Source: Nocardia alba NBRC 108234
GTDB lineage: Bacteria; Actinomycetota; Actinomycetes; Mycobacteriales; Mycobacteriaceae
Reading direction: 5' to 3'
DNA length: 64,000 nt
Assembly: GCF_001612665.1 (NCBI RefSeq)
Contig: NZ_BDAX01000012.1
Coordinates: forward strand, 124,001-188,000
The notes beneath the pieces are model-generated. The model saw nothing but the letters and a program-made list of their open reading frames with translations, ran no database searches and had not been told where the DNA came from. Positions 45,057-54,367 of this stretch are shown here, piece after piece. Numbering within the stretch: position 1 is the stretch's first letter; each line of letters begins with the position of its first letter. Both the position numbers and the translations under genes were made by a program.

Positions 45057-46217
45057 TCAGTAAGACCGAGGCAACCCCAACGAATGCTGCGAAACAAAGT
45101 TCAAGATCATCTCCCGACTAACAGGCGCGATACGAGCGATGCGAGCCGCCTGCAGCATCGCCGCCAACCCCACCTCCCGAGTCAACCCCGATCCACCATG
45201 CGTCTGAATCGACTGATCCAACGCCTTGATACTGGCCTCAGCCGCAGCATACTTAGCCATATTCGCAGCCTCAGCCGCACCGAACTCATCACCCGAGTCG
45301 TACAGCGTCGCCGCCTTCTGCATCATCAGCTTGGCCAGCTCCAGCTCGATCTTCACCTGGGCCAGCGGATGCGAAATACCCTGATGCGCACCGATCGCCG
45401 TCTTCCAGACAGTCCGCTCCTTGGCGTACTCCACAGCCCGATCGATGGCATAGCGACCGAGCCCGACCGCCATCGCCGCACCCATGATGCGCTCGGGATT
45501 CAGCCCGGCGAACAGCTGCGCGATGGCCGCGTCCTCGGACCCGACGAGAGCGTCGGCGGGCAGTCGCACGTCGTCGAAGAACAGCGTGAACTGGTTGTCC
45601 GGCTCGATGACGTCCATTTCCTGGACGTTTTTCACCAGGCCGGGCGCGTCCACCGGCACGATGAACAGCGCGGGTTTGAGCTTGCCGGTCTTGTGATCCT
45701 CGGTGCGCGAGACCACCAGGATGGCTTCGGCCTGGTCGACGCCGGAGATGAAGATCTTGCGGCCGTTGAGGATCCAGTCGCCGCCGTCGCGGCGGGCGGT
45801 GGTGGTGATCTGGTGTGAGTTGGAGCCCGCGTCGGGTTCGGTGATCGCGAAGACCATCTTCGACGAGCCGTCGGCCAGCTTGGTCAGCCAGTTCTGCTTC
45901 TGTGCCTCGGTGCCGTACTTGGTGATGATGGTGCCGCAGATGGCAGGCGAGACGACCATCAGCAGCAGCCCGGCGCCTTGGGCCGCCAGTTCCTCCTGCA
46001 CCAGCGCCAGTTCGTACATGCCCGCGCCACCGCCGCCGTACTCCTCGGGCAGGTTCACGCCGAGGAAGCCCAGCTTGCCCGCCTCGTCCCACAGTTCGGT
46101 GAGCGGCTCGTTCTTGCGCGAGAGCGGGAGCACGTAGTCGCGGTAGTTGTACTTGCTCGCCAGCGAGGCGACCGCCGCGCGCAGCGCCTTCTGCTCTTCG
46201 GTTTCGACGAAACTCAT
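45057..46217 (-). CDS. Acyl-CoA dehydrogenase (FadE12-like)
   Basis: This 386-residue flavoenzyme oxidises an acyl-CoA to the enoyl-CoA with FAD. Signature segments are VNLPEEYGGGGAGMYEL, VFAITEPDAGSNSHQI, WILNGRKIFISGV and the C-terminal THGGSGLTREVGLAAMLQAAR. The ATG overlaps the stop of the carboxylase alpha gene (ATGA). It matches fadE12 in the M. tuberculosis cluster. Substrate by context: a branched short-chain or terpene-derived acyl-CoA. Confidence 0.92.
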   Translation of the reverse strand: MSFVETEEQKALRAAVASLASKYNYRDYVLPLSRKNEPLTELWDEAGKLGFLGVNLPEEYGGGGAGMYELALVQEELAAQGAGLLLMVVSPAICGTIITKYGTEAQKQNWLTKLADGSSKMVFAITEPDAGSNSHQITTTARRDGGDWILNGRKIFISGVDQAEAILVVSRTEDHKTGKLKPALFIVPVDAPGLVKNVQEMDVIEPDNQFTLFFDDVRLPADALVGSEDAAIAQLFAGLNPERIMGAAMAVGLGRYAIDRAVEYAKERTVWKTAIGAHQGISHPLAQVKIELELAKLMMQKAATLYDSGDEFGAAEAANMAKYAAAEASIKALDQSIQTHGGSGLTREVGLAAMLQAARIARIAPVSREMILNFVSQHSLGLPRSY

Positions 46218-48253
46218 GCCTGCTCCTGCTCTTGCTCTTGCTCTTCTTCCTCGACGACGGCGAGGACGGTTCCGACCTCGACCTGCTGGCCGACGGTCAC
46301 GTTGAGTGCGCTGAGAATGCCGGTGGCCGGAGCCGCGATGGTGTGTTCCATCTTCATCGCCTCGAGCCACAGGATCGGCTGACCCTGCTTCACCTGGTCC
46401 CCTTCGGCGGCGCCGAGGCGGATCACACTGCCCGGCATCGGCGCGAGCAGCGAACCGGCCGCGACCTGCTCGGACGGGTCGGTGAAGCGGGGCAGTCTGC
46501 GCACGGCCACCGGACCGAGCGGGGAGTCGACCGCGACCAGGTCGCCGTAGCGGGCGATCTCGAATTGCCTACGCACCGAGCCGCGTTCGCCCGCGACGCC
46601 GAGCACGACACGATCGGGGGCGACCGAGATCAGCTCGAGGCCGTCGTGGCCCTCGACCGCCACACCGGTGCGGGTGAAGCGGTAACGCACCTCATGAGTG
46701 CCGGAGATGCGGCTCTCGTAGGACTTGGTCTGCGGCTGCGAAGCGAGGTTGCGCCAGCCGCTCGGGGTGAGTCCGGCCAGGCGCGAGGCGCCCCGATTGA
46801 CCGCCGAATCGGCCAGCGCCGCCGCCACGATCGAGAGCGCCTCGTCGGCCGCCGATACCAGCGGCGCCGAGAGCACGGCCAGATCGTGGGTGGCGAAGAA
46901 CGCGGTGTCGGTGTCGCCCGCGAGGAACGCCGGGTGGCGCAGCACGCGCACGAGCAGGTCGCGGTTGGTGACGAGGCCGTGAATCTTGGCGCGCTGCAGT
47001 GCGGTGGCGAGCAGATGCGCTGCCTCCGAGCGGGTTTCGGCGTAGGAGATCACCTTGGCGAGCATCGGGTCGTAGTGGACCCCGACCACCGAATTGTCGA
47101 CGACACCGGTGTCCAGGCGCACGCCCGGCTGGTCGAGGACGGTGAACTCGCCTGCGGTGAACGGGATCTCGATCTTGTGCACCGGACCGCTCTGCGGCTG
47201 CCAGTCGTGCGCGGGGTCCTCGGCATAGAGGCGGACCTCGATCGAGTGACCACGCTGGGCCGGTTGCACGGCGGGCAGCGGCCGACCCGCCGCCACCTGC
47301 AACTGCAGGCGGACCAGGTCGAGGCCGGTGGTCTGTTCGGTGACCGGATGTTCCACCTGGAGGCGGGTATTCATCTCCAGGAAGAAGAAGTCGCCTTTCT
47401 CGTCGGCCAGGAATTCGACGGTGCCCGCACCCTCGTACCCGATCGCCTCGGCGGCGAGACGAGCCGCTTCGAACAGCCGATCACGCATGCCGTCGATCTT
47501 CTCGACCAGCGGCGACGGTGCTTCCTCGACGACCTTCTGATGACGACGCTGGATCGAGCACTCACGTTCGCCCACAGCCCAGGTGGTCCCGAAAGTGTCC
47601 GACATGATCTGGACTTCGATGTGGCGCCCGGTCTCCAGATAGCGCTCGCAGAACACCGTGGGATCACCGAAAGCCGACTCGGCCTCGCGCTGGGCACCCG
47701 CGATCTGGTCGCGCAATTCGGCCAGGTCGCGCACCACGCGCATGCCACGGCCACCGCCACCGGCGGACGCCTTGATCAGCACCGGCAGGTGCGCGTCGGT
47801 GACCTCGGCCGGGTCGAGCTCGGCGAGGACGGGCACACCGGCGGCGTCCATCATCTTCTTGGACTCCACCTTGGAGCCCATCTGCTCGATCGCCGCGACC
47901 GGCGGCCCGATCCACGCCAGACCCGCGTCGAGCACCGCGCGCGCGAATTCGGCGTTCTCGGAGAGGAATCCGTAGCCGGGGTGGATCGCGTCCGCACCGG
48001 CCGACAACGCGGCCTCGATGATCAGCTCGCCGCGCAGGTAGGTCTGGGCGGGGGTGTTGCCGGGCAATCGGATGGCGGCGTCGGCCTCGGCCACATGCGG
48101 CGACGCGGCATCGGCGTCGGAATAGACCGCGGTGGTACCGATACCCATCCGACGGCAGGTGGCGAACACGCGGCGCGCGATCTCACCACGGTTGGCGACG
48201 AGAACGTTCGTGATCGGGCCGCCCGCCACCGAACCGCTTCGCGATGCAGTCAT
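46214..48253 (-). CDS. accA2: Acyl-CoA carboxylase alpha subunit (biotin carboxylase + biotin carrier, AccA2-like)
   Basis: This 679-residue subunit starts at MTASRSGSVAGG. The biotin carboxylase part (about 15-460) has NRGEIARRVFATCRRMG, the ATP-grasp glycine loop KASAGGGGRGMRVV, and EMNTRLQVEHPVTE. The C-terminal biotinyl domain has the EAMKM motif with the biotin-bearing Lys, and the tail is Glu/Gln-rich. It carboxylates biotin for the beta subunit. Matched to accA2 (Rv0973c) by context. A reading that continues upstream to 49510 crosses the beta subunit and is spurious. Confidence 0.93.
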   Translation of the reverse strand: MTASRSGSVAGGPITNVLVANRGEIARRVFATCRRMGIGTTAVYSDADAASPHVAEADAAIRLPGNTPAQTYLRGELIIEAALSAGADAIHPGYGFLSENAEFARAVLDAGLAWIGPPVAAIEQMGSKVESKKMMDAAGVPVLAELDPAEVTDAHLPVLIKASAGGGGRGMRVVRDLAELRDQIAGAQREAESAFGDPTVFCERYLETGRHIEVQIMSDTFGTTWAVGERECSIQRRHQKVVEEAPSPLVEKIDGMRDRLFEAARLAAEAIGYEGAGTVEFLADEKGDFFFLEMNTRLQVEHPVTEQTTGLDLVRLQLQVAAGRPLPAVQPAQRGHSIEVRLYAEDPAHDWQPQSGPVHKIEIPFTAGEFTVLDQPGVRLDTGVVDNSVVGVHYDPMLAKVISYAETRSEAAHLLATALQRAKIHGLVTNRDLLVRVLRHPAFLAGDTDTAFFATHDLAVLSAPLVSAADEALSIVAAALADSAVNRGASRLAGLTPSGWRNLASQPQTKSYESRISGTHEVRYRFTRTGVAVEGHDGLELISVAPDRVVLGVAGERGSVRRQFEIARYGDLVAVDSPLGPVAVRRLPRFTDPSEQVAAGSLLAPMPGSVIRLGAAEGDQVKQGQPILWLEAMKMEHTIAAPATGILSALNVTVGQQVEVGTVLAVVEEEEQEQEQEQA

Positions 48254-48261
48254 TGTTCGCC

Positions 48262-49860
48262 TCACATTCGGAAGACGCCGAAGCCCTCGGCGCCCTTGAT
48301 CGGGGCTGTGTGAATGGCCGACAGAGCCATTCCCAGCACGGTGCGGGTATCGCGGGGGTCGATGATGCCGTCGTCGAAGAGCCTGCCCGACAGGAACATC
48401 GGCATGGCCTCGGCCTCGATCTGCGCCTCCACCATCGCGGCGAGTCCGGCGGCGGCCTCCTCGTCGAACGGCAAGCCCTTGGACTCGGCCGCGCCGCGCT
48501 GCACGATGGTGAGCACGCCACCGAGCTGCGCGCCGCCCATCACGGCGGACTTCGCGCTCGGCCAGGCGAACAGGAAACGCGGGTTGAACGCGCGTCCGCA
48601 CATGCCGTAGTGCCCGGCGCCGTAGGAGGCGCCGACCAACAGGGAGATGTGCGGCACCGTGGAGTTGGCGACCGCGTTGATCATCATCGCGCCGTGCTTG
48701 ATGATGCCGCCGCGCTCGTACTCCTTGCCGACCATGTAGCCGGTGGTGTTGTGCAGGAACAACAGTGGGGTGTTCTTCTTGTTGGCCAGCTGGATGAACT
48801 GGGTGGCCTTCTGCGATTCCTCGGAGAACAGCACGCCGCGCGCGTTGGCGAGGATGCCGATCGGGTAGCCGTTGATCTCGGCCCAGCCCGTGACCAGGCT
48901 CGAACCGTAGAGCGGCTTGAACTCGTCGAAGTCGGAGCCGTCGACCACGCGGGCGATGACCTCGCGGGGATCGAACGGGATCTTCAGGTCCGAGGGCACG
49001 ATGCCGAGCAGTTCCTCGGGATCGTAGAGCGGCGAGATCACCTCGGCGCGCGGCTGCGGGCCCTGCTTCTTCCAGTTCAGACGGCGAACGATATTGCGGC
49101 CGAGCCGGATCGCGTCCTGCTCGTCGGCGGCGAGGTAGTCGGCCAGACCCGAAGTGCGCGCGTGCATCTCGGCGCCACCGAGCGTCTCGTCGTCGGAGTC
49201 CTCGCCGGTGGCCATCTTCACCAGCGGCGGGCCCGCGAGGAACACCTTCGCGCCCTCCTTGACCATCACCACGTAGTCGGACATGCCGGGGATGTAGGCG
49301 CCACCGGCGGTCGAGTTGCCGAATACCAGTGAGATGGTGGGGATTCCGGCGGCCGAGGCCTGGGTGAGGTCGCGGAACATCGCGCCGCCGGGGATGAAGA
49401 CTTCCTTCTGCGTCGGCAGGTCGGCGCCCGCGGACTCGACGAGCGAGATCACCGGCAGGCGGTTCTCCCGGATGATCTCGTTGATCCGGAACTGCTTGCG
49501 CAGCGTCCACGGGTTCGACGCGCCACCACGCACCGTCGGATCGGGCGCGACGATCATCACCTCGACGCCCTCGACGAGCCCGATACCGGCGATCGTCGAC
49601 GCGCCGACCTGAAAGTCACTGCCCCAGGCGGCGAGTGGGCACAGCTCGAGGAATGGCGAGTCCTCGTCGAGCAGCAGCTCGATGCGCTCCCGCGCGGTGA
49701 GCTTGCCGCGCTTGTGGTGGCGGGCCACCTTGTCGGGGCCGCCGCCGGCGATCGCCTTGGCGAACTCCGCCTCGACCTCGGTGAGCTTGGTGGTCATCGC
49801 CTCGGCGGCCGCGGTGTACTCCGGCGACGCGCTGTCGAGCGTGGAACGGAAGGTCGTCAC
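48262..49860 (-). CDS. accD2: Acyl-CoA carboxylase beta subunit (carboxyltransferase, AccD2-like)
   Basis: This 532-residue subunit starts at the GTG in the GTGA overlap with the upstream acyl-CoA dehydrogenase. It has the methylcrotonyl/geranyl-CoA carboxylase layout: RGKLTARERIELLLDEDSPF, GGAYIPGMSDYVVMV, FLHNTTGYMVGKEYE, GAGHYGMCGRAFNPRF and the C-terminal DGIIDPRDTRTVLGM. It moves the carboxyl group from biotin to the acyl-CoA. The alpha subunit gene follows after 8 bp. Confidence 0.93.
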   Translation of the reverse strand: MTTFRSTLDSASPEYTAAAEAMTTKLTEVEAEFAKAIAGGGPDKVARHHKRGKLTARERIELLLDEDSPFLELCPLAAWGSDFQVGASTIAGIGLVEGVEVMIVAPDPTVRGGASNPWTLRKQFRINEIIRENRLPVISLVESAGADLPTQKEVFIPGGAMFRDLTQASAAGIPTISLVFGNSTAGGAYIPGMSDYVVMVKEGAKVFLAGPPLVKMATGEDSDDETLGGAEMHARTSGLADYLAADEQDAIRLGRNIVRRLNWKKQGPQPRAEVISPLYDPEELLGIVPSDLKIPFDPREVIARVVDGSDFDEFKPLYGSSLVTGWAEINGYPIGILANARGVLFSEESQKATQFIQLANKKNTPLLFLHNTTGYMVGKEYERGGIIKHGAMMINAVANSTVPHISLLVGASYGAGHYGMCGRAFNPRFLFAWPSAKSAVMGGAQLGGVLTIVQRGAAESKGLPFDEEAAAGLAAMVEAQIEAEAMPMFLSGRLFDDGIIDPRDTRTVLGMALSAIHTAPIKGAEGFGVFRM

Positions 49861-51008
49861 GACTGATACCCCAATACTTTCGACGCCAGCATGGTCAGGA
49901 TCTCGTTGGTGCCGCCGCCGATGCCGATGATGCGAACATCGCGGTAGATGCGCTCGACCTCGGACTCGCGCATGTAGCCCATCCCGCCGTGCAGCTGCAC
50001 GGCCTGGTTGGCCACCCATTCGGCCGTCTCGACGGCGTTGTTCTTGGCGAAGCAGACCTCGGCGATCAGGTTCTGCTCCCCGGCCACATAGCGCTCGACG
50101 AGCGCACGCGTGTACGTCCGCGAGATATCCACGCGCTGAGCCATTTCGGTGAGCGTCATCTGCACCTTCTGGCGGCTGATCAGCGGGCGCCCGAAGGTCT
50201 CGCGATCACGGCACCACCGCACGGTGAGGTCGAGCGCGCGCTGGGCCAGCGAATACGCCTGCACCGCCAAGCCCACCCGCTCGCTCACGAACGCGGACGC
50301 GATCTGCGCGAAGCCACTGTTCTCGGCGCCGACCAGGTTCGACGCGGGCACCCGCACATCCACATAGGACAGCTCGGCGGTATCGGAGGCGAGCCAGCCC
50401 ATCTTCTCCAGCCTGCGGCTGACGGTGAAGCCGGGCGTATCGGTGGGCACCAGGATCAGCGAGACGCCCGCCGCGCCCGGCCCACCCGTGCGCACCGCGG
50501 TGACGACGAAGTCGGCGCGACAACCCGAGGTGATGAAGGTCTTGGCACCGTTGATGACGAAGTCCTCGCCGTCGCGCACGGCGGCGGTGGTGAGGTGGCC
50601 GACGTCGGAACCGCCGCCGGGCTCGGTGATCGCCAGCGAACCGATCAGGTCGCCGGTCAGTGTCGGCTTGGCCCACGTGTCGATCTGGGCCTGGTTGCCC
50701 GCGGCGATCATGTGCGGCAACGCGATTCCACAGGTGAACAGCGAGGCCCACAGACCACCGGAGCCACCGGCGAGATGCATTTCCTCGCCGACGATCAGCG
50801 AGTCGATGGCATCGCCGCCCTCACCACCGGCCGATTCCGGGTACTCGATGCCGAGCAGACCGAGTTCGCCCGCCTTCTTGTGCAGCTCGCGCGGCAGTTC
50901 GCCGGCGCGCTCCCAGGCATCGAGATCGGGCAGGATCTCCCGCTCCACGAACCCACGCACGGTGGCGCGCAGTTCCTTACGCTCCGGCGTTTCCCACACT
51001 GATGTCAT
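49857..51008 (-). CDS. Acyl-CoA dehydrogenase (FadE13-like)
   Basis: This 383-residue flavoenzyme has LGIEYPESAGGEGGDAIDS, SLAITEPGGGSDVGHLTT, FVINGAKTFITSGC and the C-terminal QLHGGMGYMRESEVERIYRDVRIIGIGGGTNEI, all typical. Both ends are 4-nt overlaps (with AtuA-like upstream, carboxylase beta downstream). Matches the position of fadE13 in M. tuberculosis; the role is likely as isovaleryl- or citronellyl-CoA dehydrogenase (inference). Confidence 0.93.
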   Translation of the reverse strand: MTSVWETPERKELRATVRGFVEREILPDLDAWERAGELPRELHKKAGELGLLGIEYPESAGGEGGDAIDSLIVGEEMHLAGGSGGLWASLFTCGIALPHMIAAGNQAQIDTWAKPTLTGDLIGSLAITEPGGGSDVGHLTTAAVRDGEDFVINGAKTFITSGCRADFVVTAVRTGGPGAAGVSLILVPTDTPGFTVSRRLEKMGWLASDTAELSYVDVRVPASNLVGAENSGFAQIASAFVSERVGLAVQAYSLAQRALDLTVRWCRDRETFGRPLISRQKVQMTLTEMAQRVDISRTYTRALVERYVAGEQNLIAEVCFAKNNAVETAEWVANQAVQLHGGMGYMRESEVERIYRDVRIIGIGGGTNEILTMLASKVLGYQS

Positions 51009-52723
51009 GATTCGAGCAGCTCCGTCGGCATATCGATGTGGCGGGAGCGCAGCCATTCGCCGAGCCCCTTGGCCTGCGGGTCGAAACGCGCCTGGTAGGC
51101 GACGCCCTTGCCTAGCAGCCCGGAAATGATGAAGTTGATCGCGCGCAGGTTGGGCAGCACGTGGCGGGTGACGGTCAGCTCGGCCGTCTCCGGGAGTAGC
51201 TCCCGCAGCTTGTCGACGGTGAGGGTGTGCACGAGCCAGCGCCACTGGTCGTCGGTGCGCACCCACACGCCGATATTGGCGTCGCCGCCCTTGTCCCCGC
51301 TGCGGGCGAGCGCGATCGTGCCGAGCGGGACGCGAGTGGTCTGCGACGGTGACAGCGGTGCGGGCAACTCCGGTTCGGAAACAGGTTCGAGCACAGCGGT
51401 TTCCGTGGCCGGGAGAATATCGACCCGCGTGCCGTCCGCCAACACGGCGACATGCGGTACCTCGTGCGCGTCGACAAAGCCGGGAGTGAAGACCCCGTAG
51501 GGCGAACCCTGCCCCGGCACGGCGGTGAAACTGGCGCCGGGGTAGCTGGCCAACGCCAATTCCACAGCGACACTGGAGAACCCACGGCCGACCTTGTTCG
51601 GATCGACATCGCGCACCACGCAGCGCAGTATCGCGCTCGCCTGCTCCTCGGTCTCGGCGTCGGGGCGGTCGAGGCGGGCCAGGGTCCAGGTGAGCTCGGC
51701 GGGCTTGTCCGGCAGCCAGGATTCCAGCTGTCGTTGCGCCAGTTCGGCTTTGGCCTCGATATCGAGCCCGGTGAGGATGAACGACATCTCGTTGCGGAAG
51801 CCGCCGAGGGTGTTCAGCGAGACCTTGAGCTGTGGCGGCGGGGCCTCGCCGGTGACGCCGCTGATCAGCACCCGGTCGCTGCCCTGCTGGCTCAGCGTGA
51901 TGCTGTCCAGGCGGGTGGTCACATCGGGTCCGGCGTAGCGCGCGCTCTGGATCTCGTACATGAGCTGGGCTTCGACAGTGTCGACGGTGACCGCGCCGCC
52001 GGTGCCGTCGTGCTTGGTGATCACACAGGACCCGTCACGGCGGATCTCGGCGATCGGGAAGCCGGGGCGTCCGAGATCCGCGAGTTCGGTGAAGAAGGCG
52101 AAATTGCCGCCGGTGGCCTGGGTGCCGCACTCGATCACGTGCCCCGCGACCACCGCACCCGCCAGCGCATCGTAATCGGTTCGGGCCCAATCGAAGTGAG
52201 CCGCGGCGGGACCCACGATCACGGAGGCGTCGGTGACCCGGCCGGTGACGACGATGTCGGCGCCGGAGTTCAGGCACTCGACGATGCCCCAGGCGCCGAG
52301 ATAGGCGTTCGCGGTGAGCGGCTGACCGAGGTCGAGCTCGGCGACCCGTGCCACCAGATCGTCGCCTTCGACATGCGCGATCTTGGCATCGAGCCCGAGT
52401 TCGGCGGCCACCTTGCGCAACTGCTCGGCCAAACCAGCCGGATTCAGCCCGCCCGCGTTGGTGACGATCTGGACGTTCTTCTCCAGCGCGAGTCCGAGGC
52501 AGTCCTCGAGCTGCTTGACGAAGGTCTTGGCGTAGCCGAGGCTCGGATCCTTCGCGCGGTCGCGGCCGAGGATCAGCATGGTCAGTTCAGCGAGGTAGTC
52601 GCCGGTCAGCACGTCGAGCTGACCGCCCTCCAGCATCTCGCGCATGGCGCCGAGCCGGTCGCCGTAGAACCCGGAGCAGTTCCCGATCCGGATCAGGTCC
52701 GGGTCGGCGGAGAGAGCACTCAT
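51005..52723 (-). CDS. AtuA-family (DUF1446) protein, acyclic terpene utilisation
   Basis: This is a 572-residue soluble protein. The N-terminal DUF1446 domain (IRIGNCSGFYGDRLGAMREML, TGDYLAELTMLILGRDR, VTNAGGLNPAGLA, GTGGAVTVDTV) is followed by the AtuA-like domain at about 460-560 (LARSGDKGGDANIGVWVRT). AtuA is needed for citronellol/geraniol breakdown in Pseudomonas, but its reaction is undefined. It is the first gene of the operon (Rv0976c-like), and its promoter region carries a CAAGCA/TGCTTG palindrome. Confidence 0.92.
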   Translation of the reverse strand: MSALSADPDLIRIGNCSGFYGDRLGAMREMLEGGQLDVLTGDYLAELTMLILGRDRAKDPSLGYAKTFVKQLEDCLGLALEKNVQIVTNAGGLNPAGLAEQLRKVAAELGLDAKIAHVEGDDLVARVAELDLGQPLTANAYLGAWGIVECLNSGADIVVTGRVTDASVIVGPAAAHFDWARTDYDALAGAVVAGHVIECGTQATGGNFAFFTELADLGRPGFPIAEIRRDGSCVITKHDGTGGAVTVDTVEAQLMYEIQSARYAGPDVTTRLDSITLSQQGSDRVLISGVTGEAPPPQLKVSLNTLGGFRNEMSFILTGLDIEAKAELAQRQLESWLPDKPAELTWTLARLDRPDAETEEQASAILRCVVRDVDPNKVGRGFSSVAVELALASYPGASFTAVPGQGSPYGVFTPGFVDAHEVPHVAVLADGTRVDILPATETAVLEPVSEPELPAPLSPSQTTRVPLGTIALARSGDKGGDANIGVWVRTDDQWRWLVHTLTVDKLRELLPETAELTVTRHVLPNLRAINFIISGLLGKGVAYQARFDPQAKGLGEWLRSRHIDMPTELLES

Positions 52724-52756
52724 GGCACCCAGGATCGCAGCGGTTCAGAAAAAAAG

Positions 52757-52772
52757 CAAGCATGCGTGCTTG
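52757..52772 (-). promoter_or_regulatory. Operator-like palindrome upstream of the AtuA-fad-acc operon
   Basis: CAAGCA-TGCG-TGCTTG (52757-52772) is an inverted repeat with 6-bp perfect arms, 33 nt upstream of the AtuA start, next to a run of seven A residues. CAAGCA/TGCTTG-type sites are used by TetR-type regulators of lipid catabolism in actinobacteria, and the operon's own TetR (43210-43824) is the candidate. Confidence 0.7.
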
Positions 52773-52799
52773 TTAATTTCGCGGATTCGACCAGGCAAG

Positions 52800-52952
52800 A
52801 TGGAGCCCATGCTGTCCGTCCTCCTCTTCGCCCTCGCCGGATTCCTGCTCGGCGGCGCGTATACGACCTGGAAGAACAATCGCGCGATGGCGATCGGTTT
52901 GATCGTGGCCGCCGTCTTCGCGGGCCTCGGCGCCGCGCTCTGGCTCGAATAG
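52800..52952 (+). CDS. Small membrane protein (about 50 residues)
   Basis: The frame from ATG 52800 gives MEPMLSVLLFALAGFLLGGAY, a helix, then TTWKNNRAM, a second helix (IGLIVAAVFAGLGAALWL), ending in E. Two short transmembrane segments make a hairpin. The ATG at 52809 is an alternative. It is divergent from the AtuA operon. Unknown function, and coding is inferred only from the open frame and hydrophobic pattern. Confidence 0.5.
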   Translation: MEPMLSVLLFALAGFLLGGAYTTWKNNRAMAIGLIVAAVFAGLGAALWLE

Positions 52953-53002
52953 ACAAGCCTTTCGCAAGCTCAGGGCAAGGCGTCCGCTGTTGGCTTGCCG
53001 AC

Positions 53003-53341
53003 ATGTTCACCTGGTATGTCGGCCTGCTCGCAGTCAGCGGCCTCGCGATGATCATCATGGCCACCATCGACAACGGCCGCGGCCAGCTCTCGCGCGGGCT
53101 CAACACCGTGTTCGGCATCGCGTTTCTCGGGTACGCCGGCTACCTGTGGTTCGTGTTCGACGGCGGCGATTATCTGATCTTCTTCCACGCCTTCATCCTG
53201 CCGGTGCTGCTCATCATCGACTTCGTTCGTTCGACGAACTGGCAGGCGCTGACCACCAAGCCGACCCCCACCCAGCAGGCGTTCCGCGCCTACTGGAAGG
53301 AACAGGATCGGCTGGCGAAGCGCTCAGCGCGACGTATGTAG
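53003..53341 (+). CDS. Small multi-pass membrane protein, unknown function
   Basis: This 112-residue protein starts at MFTWYVGLLAVSGLAMIIMAT. Three hydrophobic segments (about 3-22, 37-54 and 60-77) and a charged cytoplasmic tail (STNWQALTTKPTPTQQAFRAYWKEQDRLAKRSARRM). Longer readings begin antisense to the AtuA gene and are spurious. No clear ribosome site. The 3' end overlaps the convergent cyclase gene by 18 nt. Confidence 0.65.
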   Translation: MFTWYVGLLAVSGLAMIIMATIDNGRGQLSRGLNTVFGIAFLGYAGYLWFVFDGGDYLIFFHAFILPVLLIIDFVRSTNWQALTTKPTPTQQAFRAYWKEQDRLAKRSARRM

Positions 53342-54238
53342 TTTGAAGATCCTGACATCTTCCGGGACCCCGTTCAGCGGCGCGGCCCAGAAGTTGCGCT
53401 TATAGGGTTTGGCGACAACGCCCAGTTCATCGAGAGTTTCCGGGCGCAGCGCGGCCAAGGTGGTGCTGGAGATCATGGTGTTGCCGTTGCCGCCCGCCTC
53501 CATCATCCGCGCGGCGATATTGACATCGACGCCGAGCCAATCGCCACCGATCTCCCGGGGAGTGCCGGTGTGCAGACCCACCCGCATGCGCGGGGTGTAG
53601 CCGTTGATCTCGACCCCGGCCAGATTGCGGCGGGCCGCCAGCGCGGCGCGCACCGCCCGATCGGGCGAGGAGAACACCGCCATCAGTCCGTCGCCCATCC
53701 GTTTCACCACCTGACCGCCACGCTCGACGATCGGCGGTTCGATGGCCTTGGCGACCTTGCGCAACAGGTCGAGGGTGCCCTCGTCGCCCACCGACAGCGA
53801 CCAGCTCGAGAACCCGACCAGATCGGTGAACACGATGGTCACCTCCTCGGTCCCGCGCCCACGGCCGATCCGCTCCAGCCCCGCCTGCCACACCTGCAGG
53901 GCGCCGAAACCGATTTCCCTGGCCGCGGTCGGCGCGCCGCCCGCGATCTTGTCCGCCGCCCGAGCCACCGCGCGGGCGCCGCCGGGACCTGTCACCGACA
54001 GCGGGTCGCCGAAGGCGGGATCGCCGGGCAGTTGTTGACGAGCCTTACGCAGCGCGCCGATCACATCGGCGCGGCGGTTGGCGGCCTGTAATTTCGACGA
54101 GAGCTGGGCGCGCTTGCGGCCTGCGCGCGCGCCGGTGTCGGACTCTGGGGATTCACTGACGATCGGCTCCAACGGGATGGACACGTCCGCGGCGGCGTCG
54201 GGCCGCGGATTCACCCCGCCAGAAGGCGTTTCACTCAC
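53324..54238 (-). CDS. Class III adenylate/guanylate cyclase domain protein
   Basis: This 304-residue protein has no membrane helix. Residues 1-125 are a disordered and helical regulatory part; the CHD cyclase domain spans about 130-275, with metal-binding Asp residues in VTIVFTDLVGFSSWS and VVKRMGDGLMAVF, and the transition-state region WLGVDVNIAARMMEAG. The homodimer should make cAMP (or another cyclic nucleotide). A simple one-domain form next to small membrane proteins; no promoter site identified. Confidence 0.9.
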   Translation of the reverse strand: MSETPSGGVNPRPDAAADVSIPLEPIVSESPESDTGARAGRKRAQLSSKLQAANRRADVIGALRKARQQLPGDPAFGDPLSVTGPGGARAVARAADKIAGGAPTAAREIGFGALQVWQAGLERIGRGRGTEEVTIVFTDLVGFSSWSLSVGDEGTLDLLRKVAKAIEPPIVERGGQVVKRMGDGLMAVFSSPDRAVRAALAARRNLAGVEINGYTPRMRVGLHTGTPREIGGDWLGVDVNIAARMMEAGGNGNTMISSTTLAALRPETLDELGVVAKPYKRNFWAAPLNGVPEDVRIFKLHTSR

Positions 54239-54290
54239 GACAAAAGGTTAGCCGATCCGCCACCGCCCGACTGATGACCGCACCAACTCA

Positions 54291-54329
54291 CGAGCCCCCA
54301 ACGTCCGGGCAGCGGACGTCGGGGGCTCG
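54291..54329 (-). terminator. Terminator hairpin downstream of the ABC exporter genes
   Basis: CGAGCCCCCAACGTCCG (54291-54307) pairs with CGGACGTCGGGGGCTCG (54313-54329) with one G-U pair. With the hairpin at 54368-54396 it separates the exporter operon from the cyclase gene. Confidence 0.75.
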
Positions 54330-54367
54330 AGTGGGCACGACCTCCCGACAAGGTCGCGGCCCTCGCG

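Noticed and set aside
46232..48313. 693-codon open frame antisense to the carboxylase alpha gene
   Set aside because: Covers the whole of a well-conserved biotin carboxylase, with no recognisable protein of its own.
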